This document shows positions 17,401-32,400 of a DNA stretch of 64,000 bases, one piece after another; the first letter of the stretch is position 1, and the number at the start of each line of letters is the position of its first letter. The notes under the pieces were generated by a model. The model was given only the letters and a program-made list of their open reading frames with translations, made no database searches and had not been told where the DNA came from. Made by a program: the position numbers and the translations under genes. This stretch comes from Microvelia longipes (lineage: Eukaryota > Arthropoda > Insecta > Hemiptera > Veliidae), in contig JACMZG010001863.1 of the NCBI GenBank assembly GCA_018340805.1, positions 29,655,654 through 29,719,653 of the forward strand, written 5' to 3'.

Positions 17401-20400
17401 TGGGTTTCACCATGTAGTTTGTGTCTGTTCACATTATAGCTTTTAGCATTATCTGCTAAAAAGTTAAAATTTGGTATAAAAATTAAACAATCAGTCTAGT
17501 TGTGCCGTACCAAAAATAATTTGTCTATAACATCATTTTCTATCATTATTGTCTGAGCAAAAGTTCATATAACATGGAAAAATTATTATATCATGTTGAA
17601 ATTTTGCCATCTTTTGGCCAAGAAATGTGATAAGTTTAATCTTATTAACAGCATTAATTCTGTTTTTATGAAATAAAATCTATATTTATTGTTTTTTTTA
17701 AAATTATGTAGTTAATAATCAAAAAGTATCCTATTCTGTTAAAATTTGGTGTATGTAATAAATAAGTTCACTAAGTTTCAGTATAATATGGCGAGTATAT
17801 CCATGGTTTTTGGTTCATCATTTTTGTTCAGTAGCACATCAAGTATGGTCAGTGACTGCTTGGAATAGAAATGAGAGGATGGGGTGTTCCAAAGTAACCC
17901 ATGCATGTTTTTACTTTTCCTCATTTATACTATAGGTATATAGAAAAAGTATTGTGTTTGCAAAAAAAATCCGAAACCAGGATGTCACACGGAAAAATAA
18001 TGTGATCTGATTGAAATTTGGCACACATGGAGCCATGTATAAGACTAACATATGTGGCCCCGTTTCATCTCATTATCAGCATTAGTTTAATTTTTATCAA
18101 ATTATTTGTGTAGGTTTTTTAAAAATTGGAAAATATTCCAATTAAGTTGAAATTTGGTTCAAGTGTACACCTTGACGTAATAAATAAGTGTACTAAGTTT
18201 CGTTATAATACAACAAGTCTATCTATGATTTTTGATGGATCATAAAAGTTAAGCAGCATTGAGCGTGTTCAGTGCCTGGATAAATGACCGCTTAGAATGA
18301 AACAATGTATTTACTATCTATTTACTATGTATTATGAAGCTGGGAGGATGAGTGTAGCAAATCCGATGATATAAGGAAAAGTTCCGAGGTACCCTGTAAC
18401 TGATTTTTTCTTCTTAAAATTAATGGTGTAGTGTCACCTCTCTTTTCATTGTATCTTCTGTTGTACTAGACTCATGCCTTTGTTAAGCAAAAATAGTACC
18501 ATGAGTATAAACTTATCTTATTTTGACATTAATTTGTGGTGCCTTGTGTGTTTTACAGCTCGAGTTGCTACTCAAATAGTTGATTACTATAACTTAGCTC
18601 AAAATGCTCTTTTACAAGGTGGTAGTAACGATGATGGCACTTTGGCTGAAGTTGTTGGTAGTAAACTTATGAAAAATTGGAAGAAGTAAGTTGGGATATT
18701 TTTTTAAATTTATTTATTTAAAAATAAGATATCTAGAACATTTATACTGTGGTATATTTTTGGTTTTTGTTTGTGTTTATTGCAGGGTTGTAGTTTTACA
18801 GTTTTCATAATAAAGCTCCTTTAAACGCTTCTGCTTGATCCTCGCTGCTGGTCAACTTTTCTTTTTGGATAGACTTATATGTTAATTATATAAATATAAT
18901 TTTGTATAAAATGATAAAATAGCATTGCAGTGACTAAAAAATTGGGAAAGTTTATAAATTAATGTAGATTCTTTTTGAAAAGAGAAAGTAATAATAACAA
19001 TAATAATAGGTTGGATGACCAAAGTTCATATTACCTTGTCAAAAAAATAAGAAAAATGTGAAATATATTCTTCTAGAGTATATGATGCTAAATCCACTAA
19101 AATATGTTTTAAATTGTACTTAGATGTAATACCTTGTCAGTTTTATTTATAAATGGCTTATCTTTTAATTCAACTGACAATCCATTGGTTGCTTAAAAGA
19201 GGGCTTGTAGTGAGAATGTTGCTTGTTGTGATAAGTGAGAATGTTTCAATATTGTTGTCACTAAAGATCCACTGCAACAGAGAGGTGAGTGAAATTAGTG
19301 AAGGCACTAAGTTCCTACTGAATTTGCTGGGGTGTCCAGGAATGATGTTCCAGAAGGAACATCTCTAAAATCCACCAATGAATTAAAAAGCAGAGATGAA
19401 TCCATCGCATGATGTAATTCCACCAACCGGTGAGCTGGAGGTGAATTAAAAGACAAGCTGATCAAGCAAGTTAAGCAGGATGATAAAGACTGCCTGTCCT
19501 GGTTTATCTTGTAGCAGAACTTCATTCTTGGAAAGTTTTGCTAATATTTTTTTTTAAATAATATCTATTTTATTTATAACTAATCCTTTTTAATTAAACT
19601 TGTTTTGTAGGTATGTAAAATTTAAAGCTACTTACTACACTTGTGTATCATTACTCTATCAAGGAATGCAATCTGAAGAACAGCAAAAGATGGGTGAAAG
19701 AGTTGCTTATTTTCAAGCTGCATTAGATAAACTAAATGAAGCAATAAAATTATCTAAAGGATTAGATCAGGCAGAAGTAAGTATTGATCAGTCGCAGATG
19801 TGATGTTTATTGTATAAACATTATTAATTTGTGAGAGGGCTATTTTTTCAAGCTGTTAGGGAATAGTTGATAGTATAACTAAGCTGTAAAGTGAGATTTT
19901 ATTGCTGCGGAAATTTGTTTATTGTCAATTGTGGCATTAAATGAAATGTGCAATCAATTAAATTTAAAAAAAAAATGTATATTTACTTTACTTAACAATT
20001 TTCATAGCGGCTGTGGAGTATTGTACAGTAATTTTACAGCCTGTAGACAAAAATACGTGTTTTATCGTCTTAGCAATAAAATTGTTCTTTACCAACATTT
20101 TTGGAGCTGTAAAGTAGTCAATTCACAATCACCTTAAAAAAAATTAATGGCTTGTCTTCTGATTTATTTATTGTATTTATGATGGGTCTTTTTTGTAGAT
20201 TTTTAATTAATTTATAAAAAAAATTATAAAAAATGGAGTCATGGAATTTTATCCTTTATTTTATCTTATTCGCCTAGTAAATAAATAAATGAGTTATTGT
20301 ATTGGTTGAGGCACACAAAAATTAGTGTTCAAAAGTCAAAACTATTTCCCTCACCATCTTGTTGAGAACGGTGCCTATATTTATATTTTTAGTATGCTAA

Positions 20401-23400
20401 ATAAAGTGAAACCGTCAGTAATCCATTCAATGAACTTAAGAGATTCAAATACCAAAAAACGTCAAATATTTATTATACCTGAAGTTAAGTGAAGATGGTT
20501 ATTATGAACATTAAAAAAAATCTTCATTAATCCATTTCACTTTCTTCAATTTGAATTTTAAACGTTTCTTCTGTTTCATAAACTATTTTTACTTAGCTGG
20601 TAAATGATAACCAAAAATAGGCTAAAATATATTCTGCTTTCAACATAATATGAATCATAAAACCCACTATTTCAAATCCCTTTATTAGTGAAGTGTTCAA
20701 CTGGCTGAAACTCATACTAATTTTATTGTTACAGGCCATTACAGAGTCGTTATTATTTACAAGAGATGTAGTTGAAGGTAAAAGAAAAGCAGCTAAGAGT
20801 GAAAATGAGTTTATTTACCACGAAGAAGTTGTTGATGCTGATTCCTTGCCAACTATCAAGGGAGCTTCACTAGTTAAAGGAATATCGTTTAATATAAATG
20901 ATCCTGATATTTCTGGCCCGGATATATTTACTAGGCTTGTACCTATGAAAGCCCATGAAGCATCATCTCTTTACAGGTTTTGATGTTTTTTTTAATTTTA
21001 TTGTTTTATAAAGAAAACACTAGAATTAAAAACAATTAATATATTGTCAACTACATTAGTATAAAAAAATCATAACTGACCGGCTTCAACTTTACATCAT
21101 TATCAGAGCTGTTTTCAGACTCTGCAAACAGCTCTGATGATGACGTCAAGTCAAAACCAGTCAGTTATATTTTTTAAATAAATAAATATTTTCTCAATAA
21201 TAATTACAAATTATTTTTTTACATGTATAACAACAATATATTCATGGAGACCCCTAAAAGGCAAAGCCTTGAGCCGGGGCTAAATAAAAAATATTGTGGT
21301 TGACAATATATTAATTGTTTTTAATTCTAGTGTGTTTTTTTTATTAAACATTATGGTGAGTCTATACCACAAAATATCTGTCAAAACTACTAATGATTTT
21401 ATTGTTTTGATTTTACTACCTAACAGCTTCCAACTTGAAGAAATGTTTTTTTTTTAACTGATGAATTTATATTTGTATGTAGACTTACATTGTAAGAACC
21501 TCTTTCTGAGAGGTTCTTAGACTTTGGTGGGACTTCAGTATTTTTTTAATAATTGTTAATTACAATTATTTGTTTGCTTTGCTGGAAACATCAAGGGATG
21601 TGAGCATTTAGTTATTGATTCAAAACAGTGGACACTGGAAATGGAGTCAAAAACAGGTTTTTTCACAATCTGGTATGAAGTCTACCATTAAGGTGAGGTG
21701 GGTTGGAATCAAGGGTAGATTCCATTCCCCTCAATTAATCCTGGTCAAAATTATCCTTTTCCCAGACTGATCACGAAATTACAAATTCTTTTTTAATTAT
21801 TTTTAGTAAAAGGACCAATGTTGAAACCAAAAGATTGGAAATTGTACATTTGATAAATATTATTACTGAGTAGTAATTTGTTCTAGTGAGGAGAAAGCTA
21901 AGATATTAAGAAGAATCAATGGATTAATAGATGCTAAGGACGAAGAAGTGGTCAGCTACATGTCTTGTTTACAACTGGACCATCTGAAAGCTCACCTAGA
22001 ACCAGATACTCTTCCTCAGGTATTTATTCCTAAATTTTTTTCCTGACATTATTTTATTTTCAGTCTGGTGGTTAAACTAACATTTTTATCATGGACCAAT
22101 GGAAATATATATTACTAGATATTAGGGTGGGAAAGTATCATGTTTTAGCAAGTGTGACGTGTCAATAATGTTGTTTTGTTTATAATGGCTGTAGTTGTGA
22201 TCGTCTGCAAATAAGTTATTATTCCCTGGAACAAGCTTTACTTTTAAATGAAATTTAATTTATAGATTGTACTAATGTATCTTAGTAATAAAACCTCAAT
22301 CTTTTTTTTTTTAGTTATTTATCTATTTATTTATCAATGATTTACTTGTAAAACCTTGGCACCCTAAGGCCACAAGTAGGTAACATGGTAAAAAACTAAT
22401 ACAGTTGTAAGTTGCACAAAAAGTTATCTCATTATTGGGCAAATAAATAGATATAAGTTAAATATAATAAACTAATTTATACAAATAAAACAATTTAAAG
22501 AAAAACTTTCTTAAAATTAAAACGAGTATTACTTAATTGTGTGAATATATATGTGCATGTAGATTTATATCCTTATATGTATAAAATAAGTAAAAGTAAT
22601 TTATGTAAAAATGTGAAAATTATGTATAATAAAACTATAACTCCACATGTGGAGTACCGCAGCGAAAGCTGATTTGCTACAAAGTGTAAAACAAAATTTA
22701 TGTATCACAAAAGAAAATATTGCAATAAATGGTTATTTATTTATTTTTATTTATTTATTACTAAATTATGAGGTAAAAAAATCAGAAGTGTAGCGATTAA
22801 AAATATTCTTAAATGATAGAATCATCAGTAAAGTTAAAAAAAGATTTATATTTTTTATATGCTTCTTAGCAGAGAAAAATAATTTTAGAATAGATTTAAG
22901 GGATCTTATACTTGTAATTTGTTTCTATCAGTAAATGTATGTTATTATTAATTTTTAATTCTCTTGGATTAAAATGTTTTTAGGAAGTGGTTGATAGGTG
23001 TGCAGCTTTAAGTGTTAAACCTGACGCCATTCCAAATTTAATAGCTGCTATGGATAAGCTTAATGATGCTTACCATGATGTAGATGGGATGCTTGAAGAA
23101 ATAATGCAACTTATCAAGGTATTTCATTTATTTGACCTAGAAAGACAATAAATTATTGATAGCAAAATTGTGGACAAGATAGCAGATAGAACCAAATTCC
23201 TTGAATATTTCACTAAAAAACATTAAGTACTTTATTTATCTTCTTCTTATAATCCCTTTACTTTTTGCTTTTCTCGCCTAGGTAGGTATTATATTTGTTC
23301 CGAAAATTCTGTAACTAATTATCCGTTTCAGGTATTTTAACCAGTTTCCTATCTATATCTTTGTGGCTCCTAGTTTCTTTATCCTAGAGAGTTGAAACTT

Positions 23401-26400
23401 AGTATGAATTTTTGACAAACAGCCCAAAGTGATGAGGATTTAGCAGCAAAACCTACAATAACTTTGAAAGAGAAAGCTTTAAATGTTTTAATTCAGTATA
23501 TATTTTAGTGAATAAGCTTTCTAACTAAATGATAATTATATGTAGCGAAACTATGTGTTTTTGCTACATATAATTATCATTTTTCGTGTAGAAAATTGGA
23601 TAGTTCTTCTTTTCAGAATTAAAATATTTTTATGTAAACCTTGTTACAATTTATAAAAGTAAAAAATTATCAGTCAGTAATTTGACATTCTAAAAATTCT
23701 TACATGCTCTATTATTTATATTAAATTATTGTTTCAGTTCAAGAGTTTTTGAGGTTATTCCCATCTAAGGTGGTTAAGACTTTCCCTGTATTAAAGATGA
23801 TACTGGGTTAAATTTTTAAATTACTTAACACATTTTTTTAGTTTTCTAGCTCTACAATTGAAAAAATTAAATTAGTTTCTCCAAATTGGAGCCATATCAG
23901 TCTAAAGTGTTGACATTATCTTGAAGGGCTTCTGGTTAAGCAAGAGAAAGATTATGTTTGGTCTTTAGGTTCTTATACTGAAAATTATTTCCTTTTTTCA
24001 TTTTTAAATTTACAAATAATATTTAAAGACAAAAAATGAGACGATGTTACATCCGTGGACTACTTCCTTACTATTAAGAAAATAGTATTGATGTAATTAA
24101 TTACAGTCGGACCTCTAAATAACGAACTTAAAGGTTCAAGTGAAAAAATTCGTGATATAGAAATTTCGTGTAAAGAAATTGAAAAAATAAATAACTCTGC
24201 ACTACTTTATGATATTTTAATAGATATATAGGATGAATAATAACCTCGCAGTTGCATATTTAGCAGTTTTTTCTTTTATTAGCGGTCCTGTCACAGGCAT
24301 ATTTTTGTCCCTTAACATTGTCACCCACTGTAAAATTGCGTCATCAATGTCTTCGTTCTTGCATACTCGAGAACTTTGTTTTAAATCGCCACTCGTTTCG
24401 TATAACCTAAGTATAGATTCCCGATTGTTTTAAATTGTTGATATAGAACTAGGAGCGATTTTTTAATTCAGAGACAAGTCTTTGTTTTTGACTCCATCGT
24501 CAGAATCTTTTAATAAAATGATTTGTTCAGAAAGGGACAGCGATTTCTGTTTTGACATTTTAATAAACTCGATTTACAAACAAATAATTAAAACTGAAAG
24601 ATTTTTAGTTCTATGCTGTGTTAATCCTAATTTCATAGAAAATTATAAAGAAAGAGTTCGCAAAATTAGATAAGGCAGGGCGAGAATCAATAAATAATTG
24701 TTCTGGGAAATTACAGAAAAACAGAAGTGCCGTTTTGGTCAATTCCTTGAAAGTTTGCGGGTCTTGTCTTTATCTTTATTTCTGGAAATTTTGTTCGTTA
24801 TATAGAGATTTTATTCGTTAAATAGAAACACTTTTAAACACAAAATTCAAGGGAACGTAAAAAAAATTGTTACATAGAGACTTTCGTTGTATAGAAGTTT
24901 GTTATATGGAGGTCCGACTGTATGTTTTATTTACTGTATTATTTATTTCATAGTGTACATTTGTTTTAGACTGAAGAAAAAAATGAAAAGGAATATCAAG
25001 ATATTATGGGATCAAGAGCTCCTTCCATAGTGGCTACAGATTTGACAAGAGAAGCCAATAAATACATGGAAGCTCATAAAAAAGCTGCTGATTCCAACGA
25101 AACTCTAAATCGTGCCATGAGTCAGCATGTTGAAAATCTTAGAGTACTCCAGCAAACTTTGCCTGAACTACAAGTACAGCTTCCTACATTAGCTCCACTT
25201 AATCGTATGTTCTTATTAATTTAATTATTCTTAGTATTTTTTTACTTATTTTGTTATTTTATTTCTTAGTCCCAATTTTTAGCGAATTTTCATAATGAAA
25301 ATGACGCTTATGAGGTTGTTATATTATTTGCTAGTCACATATCAATCCTAAATGGCAACCAGCAAAATAAAACTATAGCATGATAATCTTCCAAGGTAGT
25401 GCAGTCTTTAGTCTGTAAGATAAATAGACAAGTTTTACTATATTGAGTTGTAACTAATTAAGTTTAGGGTCAGCTTTAAAATAAATTTGAAGCAGCTTAA
25501 AAATAATATTAAGCTTTATATTCAAAACATTTCACTTTCTGTGACTTTATTCTTAATGAAGGAAAAAACCATTCAATTACGCAGCAAAGCCAATTTTATG
25601 TCTAAAAATTTTCTTTTCCTGGTTCTTCTTTCTATTTCTTAATGTAAGCTGGTTTTCAATATTTACTTTTATTTTTTCAGTACATGAAAATGAATCTTTG
25701 AAAGAAGTTACAATGCTGGTGGGTAAAGTAGATGAGATGAGAAAACAGAGAGCAATGCTTGCATCTCAGCTTAGAGAGTCCATATGTAGTGACGATATTA
25801 CTGCAATCCTTGTAACAAGAGGCCCTGAAAACACCGATCAACTATTTGAGCAAGAACTTAAAAAGCATGAGAAATATGTGAGTGTTATACTTTTATTTTT
25901 CCTACCTAATTCTTAGACATACCGTGTGGATTTTAATACTATTTAATTGATGTTTTAGGTCAACCTGATAGAACAGAATTTAGCTGCTCAAGAAAACATT
26001 TTAAAAGCTTTGACTGATGCTTATGCTAGATATGCTCCTACTAGAAAAGCCACATCTGATATAATTAAACAAAGAGAGTTAATGCTATCAGCTCTTATTT
26101 CATCATATGATGCTTATGAGGACTTGCTTGCCAAATCTTCTAAAGGAATGGAATTTTATAGAAAACTGGAAACCAATTTAACAAAATTATTGCAAAGAGT
26201 AAAAGGCACATGTAGAGTTCAACAGGAAGAAAGAGAAGCTATTTTAGTGAAAAATAATATTAAGATGAATCAGGAACCTGTAACTCCTCAGGATGTTTCT
26301 GGTGGTGGACCAAAATTAAAAGATTATTTACAAAAGAGGAAAGAAGCTCAATCATTAGGAGGAGGATATCCTGTTGGACCAGCTGCTCATAATTGGTTAC

Positions 26401-29400
26401 CCGGAGTCAGGCCTGCTCCTGTAGGCTCTGAAGTTACTCAGCCATTAGTTAGTTCTACAAAACCTCAGGAATACTCTGTTCCTGTCAACACCTACACAGG
26501 AGGGCAAGCTAATCAATATCAGCAACCGTATACTGGATATTATGGGCAAAACATACCCTTGTCATATCAACTGCATGCTAATAATCTTCAGTATCCAACT
26601 CAAGATCATTCTTTACCTTCTGATTCTAATCCAACTGCTCCATACAGACCAGATAGCAGAGCATCTTCTTGTTCTGATCATAGTATACCTCAACAGCAAA
26701 TCACTTCTCAAATAAATATTCCTGCTCCTTCACCTGATCCCAAAGTGTCTCCTGATCACTCAGTATCTGCCAATCAGCCTCAATTGCCCAATCAAGATCC
26801 AAATCATTCTAATGTTCCTAATCAACAGTTTCCCCAAAGGCCAGTTTCTGGTAGCTTTCCTCAGGGTTATGGATATCAAGGTAATTATCCTTACCCTATG
26901 AATTACTCTCCTTATGGATCTCAAGGAGTAAACAATGTCATTAATGCTGGTAATAGTGCTTCTAATACTTTTCCTGCCCAACAAAATTTAAATGCACCAT
27001 CTTACTCCTCTCAGTCTCATGTAGCTACTACTCAAGCCAACAATGTAGTTACAACTTATCCATCTAATGTGTCAATAATTAAGGTAAATAGTGAAAGTGT
27101 GGATAAGAACATATTGCCTCAAACCAGCAATGTTCAAACTATTCAGGTTAGTGGTGGTGCAAACAGTGATCAACAAAGTATAGCTCAACCTACTGGCAAT
27201 CAAACTTTGAATTTCTATGATCCCAGTCATGCTAAAGCTATGAGTGTTCCTAGTGCTAGTTATAATGGTCCTTATGGCTACAATACAATAACATCTCCTT
27301 ATGCCAATTTCTATACTTCTCAGATGTATAATGGAAATGTAAGCTCCTCTGACACAGATAAAACACCTTATCCATTACATTCTACTTCAACTTCTACCCA
27401 ACCAACTGATACTGTTTATTCCACTTCTGACAGTTCTGAAACAAACTTTTCTCCTACTAAAATTCATCAAATTCCTACTACAACTTACACAGTTCCTGCT
27501 AACCAACAATTTAATATTAGCCATGTTGGTAAAGTTGCTAACCCTTCTACGACTCAGGCATACCATGTTCCATCTTTAGTTTCGCCTACTCAGGCTACTT
27601 ATAGTATTATGGATTCTGTTCAAGCTAAACAAAATTCTGCTCAGACAATCTCTAATCAGCCTCCAGGTCAAAATGCTTATAACAATATGTCTCAATCAGT
27701 ATCAAGCCAACCTACTTTTGGACAAACCCAGACATCTCAAAATCCTGCTGCTGTTCCTGCCTCTAACCAGTATTCTCAAGCTCAATCACAAATGGCTTAC
27801 TCTCAGTATTCAAATTATTACAATAATTCGAGCCAATATCCTGGTGCATACTACAATCAGCAGCACATGCAGGCATACCCAGCTGTCCAAAATGCTGCTA
27901 ATAATCCTTATGGGTCAACTCAGCCACAGTATAATAGTTACAAAAATTATTCTTATCCATCCAATCAATCTGTCCCAACAACTAATCAGAGTGCCATTAG
28001 TTATACTCAACCTCAGATTAATTCCAATTCCAATCAACAGGTTTACAACCAATACACTGGGTCACAAAATGTTCCACCTGCTTCTATTCCTGGTGGTTAT
28101 GTTCATTCTACAGTCAGTGTATCTCAACCCAATTCAAGTGCTGTAACTGGCTTTCCAACTGCGGGTGGAAGTTATGCTCAGACTGGAACAAATGTCCAAC
28201 CTACTTTAACTGGAACCTATACTCAGACTGTAGGGAATGTGCCTCATCCTACTGGAAACTATTCACAGGTTGCGAGTAATATAGCTCAAGCCCAAAGTGC
28301 AGGAAATGTCCAGTATCCACAATCTTTAGGATCTTCTGCTCAGGCTTCTGTTGGAAGCTATGTACAGCCTGCTAATAATTATCCTCAGGGTGGCAGTAAT
28401 GTACCACCTACCGCAACAAGTTATCCGCAGTCAGCTGGCAGTATTTCAGCTGGAGGAAATTATATTCAGTCAGTAAACTATCCTCAAGCTCCTATTGTTC
28501 CTACTAATAAAAACATACCACCTCAGCAAACTAGTTATATTCAAACCTCTCAACCCTCAAGTTATATACAGTCTTCTCACCAAACAGTAGTGCCAACTTA
28601 CAATCAATCTACATATAATTACCAAGGAAATTATTACCAACCTACTCTACATAATCAATCAGGCCAGCCTATTCAGAGTCAGCAGGCATCCTATAACCCT
28701 GCTTCACAGCCTCAGGCAACTGTCATTCAATCTTCCAACATAGATCTTCTAGCTGGATTAGATTTTGCGATTGCTGATGCTCCTCTGCAGCCTCTTCCTC
28801 CTCCAGTATCTGTATCGCAGATCTCTGATTCACTTTCAAATGTTTCTATAGATTCTAAACAAAAAAATCCTGTCAACGGGGAATCTAAACCTCAGGTATA
28901 GAGATATTTAATATTATGGTATTGTTATCACCCTAAAATATCATTTTTCTTTTTATCATAAAGTGACTAAGTTTATTTCCTGTATAATTTTATGAGCTAA
29001 ATAAATATATTTAAATGTTATTACTAATCTAAGGGATTCATTATTAACTGTCGATATTCTGATGGTTAAAATAGATTTGAATAGAGAGGGATTCATGCTA
29101 AACTGTGTCCTTAACCTTATTTATGTTCTGCTTGCAAACATATCTGTACTACACTTACCATTTTTGCATGATGCTCCTTCTTTTCCCCTTTTAGTTTTAT
29201 TATCATGTTTCCTATCTTTGTGATAAGATCGGCAAAATACTAACATATCAAGGCCTGGCAATTCTCATTTTATGATGTCTTTATTAATTCTATTATTTCT
29301 TTATCAATTTACTGTAAAATTATTTAATCATTCTATTAACTTAAACAATTTTATCCTAATGGTATTATTTGTTATAATTTATTGTTGAAAGTGTACTAAA

Positions 29401-32400
29401 TGAAAGAAAACATGGTTTAGAAAGTCTCTGATAATTTGAAGGTGTTATAATTTTAAAAGTATTGATTTTCAGATTATTATCATTTTCTGTAAATTATAAA
29501 TATCTTCTTTAAAAAATATCTTATTATGATTATTTAAACTTATTGATTATTTAAAATATATTTTATTTCAATCAACAATACCTTGTTTTCTTTTTTTAAA
29601 CCTTAGTTTTCATTTCTGTAAATAACTTTATCAAAAATTATTTGAAGTCTCTAATTGGCTAAAAGGCTGTAAAATTAAAGTGAATCTGTTTACAGAAACT
29701 TATTTTAAATGATTAAATAATTCTTATGATTCAATCTTCAGGCAACCCTATATAAATCTTTCTTGGCATGTTTTAATGACTCGTTACTAACAGTGTTTTT
29801 AGAAATTATTATGTGTGTTCAATGAAGGTGTCATTCGACCTTTGACATCAATATCATCAAAAAAAATAACTGATTTCATCATTTTTATTTAAATTTAATG
29901 TCCTAATAAACTGGCTAATAACTAGGCTTCCCTAGTTATTTTCATGAAGATTTATGTCTTCCCGTGGTGACTGCATCAAAGTAGATGAAGAATCTGATGT
30001 TTCACTTCCACTATGGGAGGCATCTCCAGGGATGTAGGACATCATGGATAAATACACAATGCTTTACAAAACTGAACTAATCAGTTCGGTTTTGTAAAGC
30101 ATTGTGTTTTTATCTATAATGTCCTACTTCCCTGAAGATGCCTCCCACAGTGGAAATAAAACGTCAAACTCTTTACCTACTTTGACATGGTCCCCCCCCC
30201 CCCCCCCCCGGAAGACCTAAATCTTTATTTTTGCCCTGTTCAAAATTAAATACTTACATTTTTGTTTTTAACGAATTTAAACCAAAATATTTGAAATAGA
30301 TATTTTTTAATAAATAAATTGTTTTTTAACTTTTAGCAGTCTTTTTATTTTAAAGAATATCACATTTTTTTAGTTGCTTAAGAACACTAAACAATTGCAC
30401 TGTACTTAAAATAATGTGTGGTATTTTTCATAGAGTATTTTTTCATGAAATCAATTTTGATTGGGAACTGGCACTTACGTTGCTCTTACCTAATAATTCT
30501 ACTCCTTGGTTGCATCATTTGTGTGTTGACAAAATTTTGTTGTGAAACACTAGCTTTTTAAGTGCAGATGTTGTTAGCCTTAACTTAGTACTAAATTTCA
30601 CTTTTTGTTATCTTTGTACTAACCAATAAGTGAATTGCACTAGTTTAATATTCTTTATCTTATGTGATTGTAGGTTGTTTTATTACTTTAAGATTCATTT
30701 TAAAATATCAGAGTAAATTTTGTTGGAAACCAAAAGGGATTGTTAAGTTTTTAAACCAATAATCTTTTTATATTTTTCTAATACTGTCAATAACATGAGT
30801 GTTAAAAAATATATTGACTATAATGTATTATTTTGAAAAACTGCATAACAATCTTAATCTTATTATCTTACCCAATTAGTGATTTTTTTTAATTGAAAGT
30901 GATATTGGTTGTAAAGGAGGTAAGTACTTGAAGGTTTTAAAATTTTTGAAAGACTCCTGAACTAAAAGGGTCCTTGAGTATGAATTAAGATAAGCTTTAT
31001 GGGTAGTTACACACCAAACCCACCACCTCTTGAAAATAGAATTTAAAATTTATAGGGACAGTTTTGGTTTTTATTTTATCTTGTTTGGCAACTTCACATT
31101 TCTCAATGTCTTACCAATTAATCGCAAGTTTAAATTAATAACAATCTGAAAACAGTAAAAATCACAATATAATTTTATAAATTCCAATTAAATTAATTAA
31201 AATTAAATTCCAATCAGGTGGAGAAAGTTGAGACTGAATTAAAAACAGAAGATAAACCTGTTCAAATGATACAAGATGGTATGAAACCTGAAGACACAAA
31301 CTCAAGTAAACCTGCTAGAGATCCATTCACTGATTCTGAGGCGCTGAGTCAGTTTGTGCAAGATGTAGATAAATTTGAGAAGTTTGTTGAAGGATTGTGT
31401 GCAAAGACCCTAAGCGGACCTACTCCTCTTGACATTAAATGGAATGAACTTCAGGATTTACAGGTATATTAAGTTTCTTTTGTAAAAATGTTTGAATTTC
31501 TTTGTTTTAATTTAACTTACTTGTGAATTACCCTTTCTTAGCTTATTCATGTATTTCTAAACTTTAAAAAGAGATTTTGAAGTCTTGGTTATAGTTAGTT
31601 TTATGTTGTAAGCAGTAGGCAATCTTAGTCTATTAGCTCGATAACTATAAAAATAAAAAGCTAATAAAATTAGATAATTTTGTTAGCTTCCTCTCTGATT
31701 GAGGCCCGTATTCAAAGGCATTTTCCTAACATTCTCCTTAAGGAACGAGGAGAATGTTAAGAAAATGTCTTTGAATACGGGCCTGAGACTTACTCGCCTC
31801 TATTTTCTTGCCTTTTGGTGAATTTTCAATCTACATTATGAAGCTTTCATAATGGAAGAGAAAAAGGGAGGAGATCTTAGTGAAAGTAATAACCCTACCT
31901 TATTAATCATAATAATATTTTAAAGAATATTCTGTTTTGCATATTTTTGTTAGCTTTGAAAACTATGACAAAAGTATAGAAAGATTTTTTTAATTACATA
32001 AAGACAGCTGAACATATACTTTGTTCTCACGCGGGTTTAACACTGTGTTCAACCTCCCCCGGCAATTGTTTTGTAAAGTCTAAACAATAGGTTAAAAGTA
32101 CCATGTGAACAGTTGGGGTTGACCCCCTGCCAAACTCTATTCCTGAACAAAGTAATTGGTAACCTGTAGGCTACCTCATAGGGAGATATTTGAGTTCCCC
32201 CACAAAGCATTTTCTAAACATCCTACCCTTTACTATGGGAATTTTCATAGTCTCTGCTCACTTAAACTCATCCTAATGTTTTTTTTTAAATTGTTTTATT
32301 AATGATACTTTTGTCAAATACATTTCATTTCAACTGACTTTTATCAATGGAAAGTTATATTTTAGAGTTTAGTTCATTTGAAATTAATGTAAGAACATAA

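Noticed and set aside
19153..19525. Opposing frames in myopic intron 5
   Set aside because: The GC-richer patch has no domain similarity on either strand; splicing of the flanking exons is clear. Possibly an old repeat, not supported.
24233..24673. Plus-strand frames in the Tigger element
   Set aside because: The minus strand carries the real transposase similarity; the plus-strand frames are its shadow.
26760..28146. Antisense and alternate-frame ORFs inside the large myopic exon
   Set aside because: Shadows of the low-complexity coding sequence; the main frame is uninterrupted for over 960 codons and joins both flanking domains.
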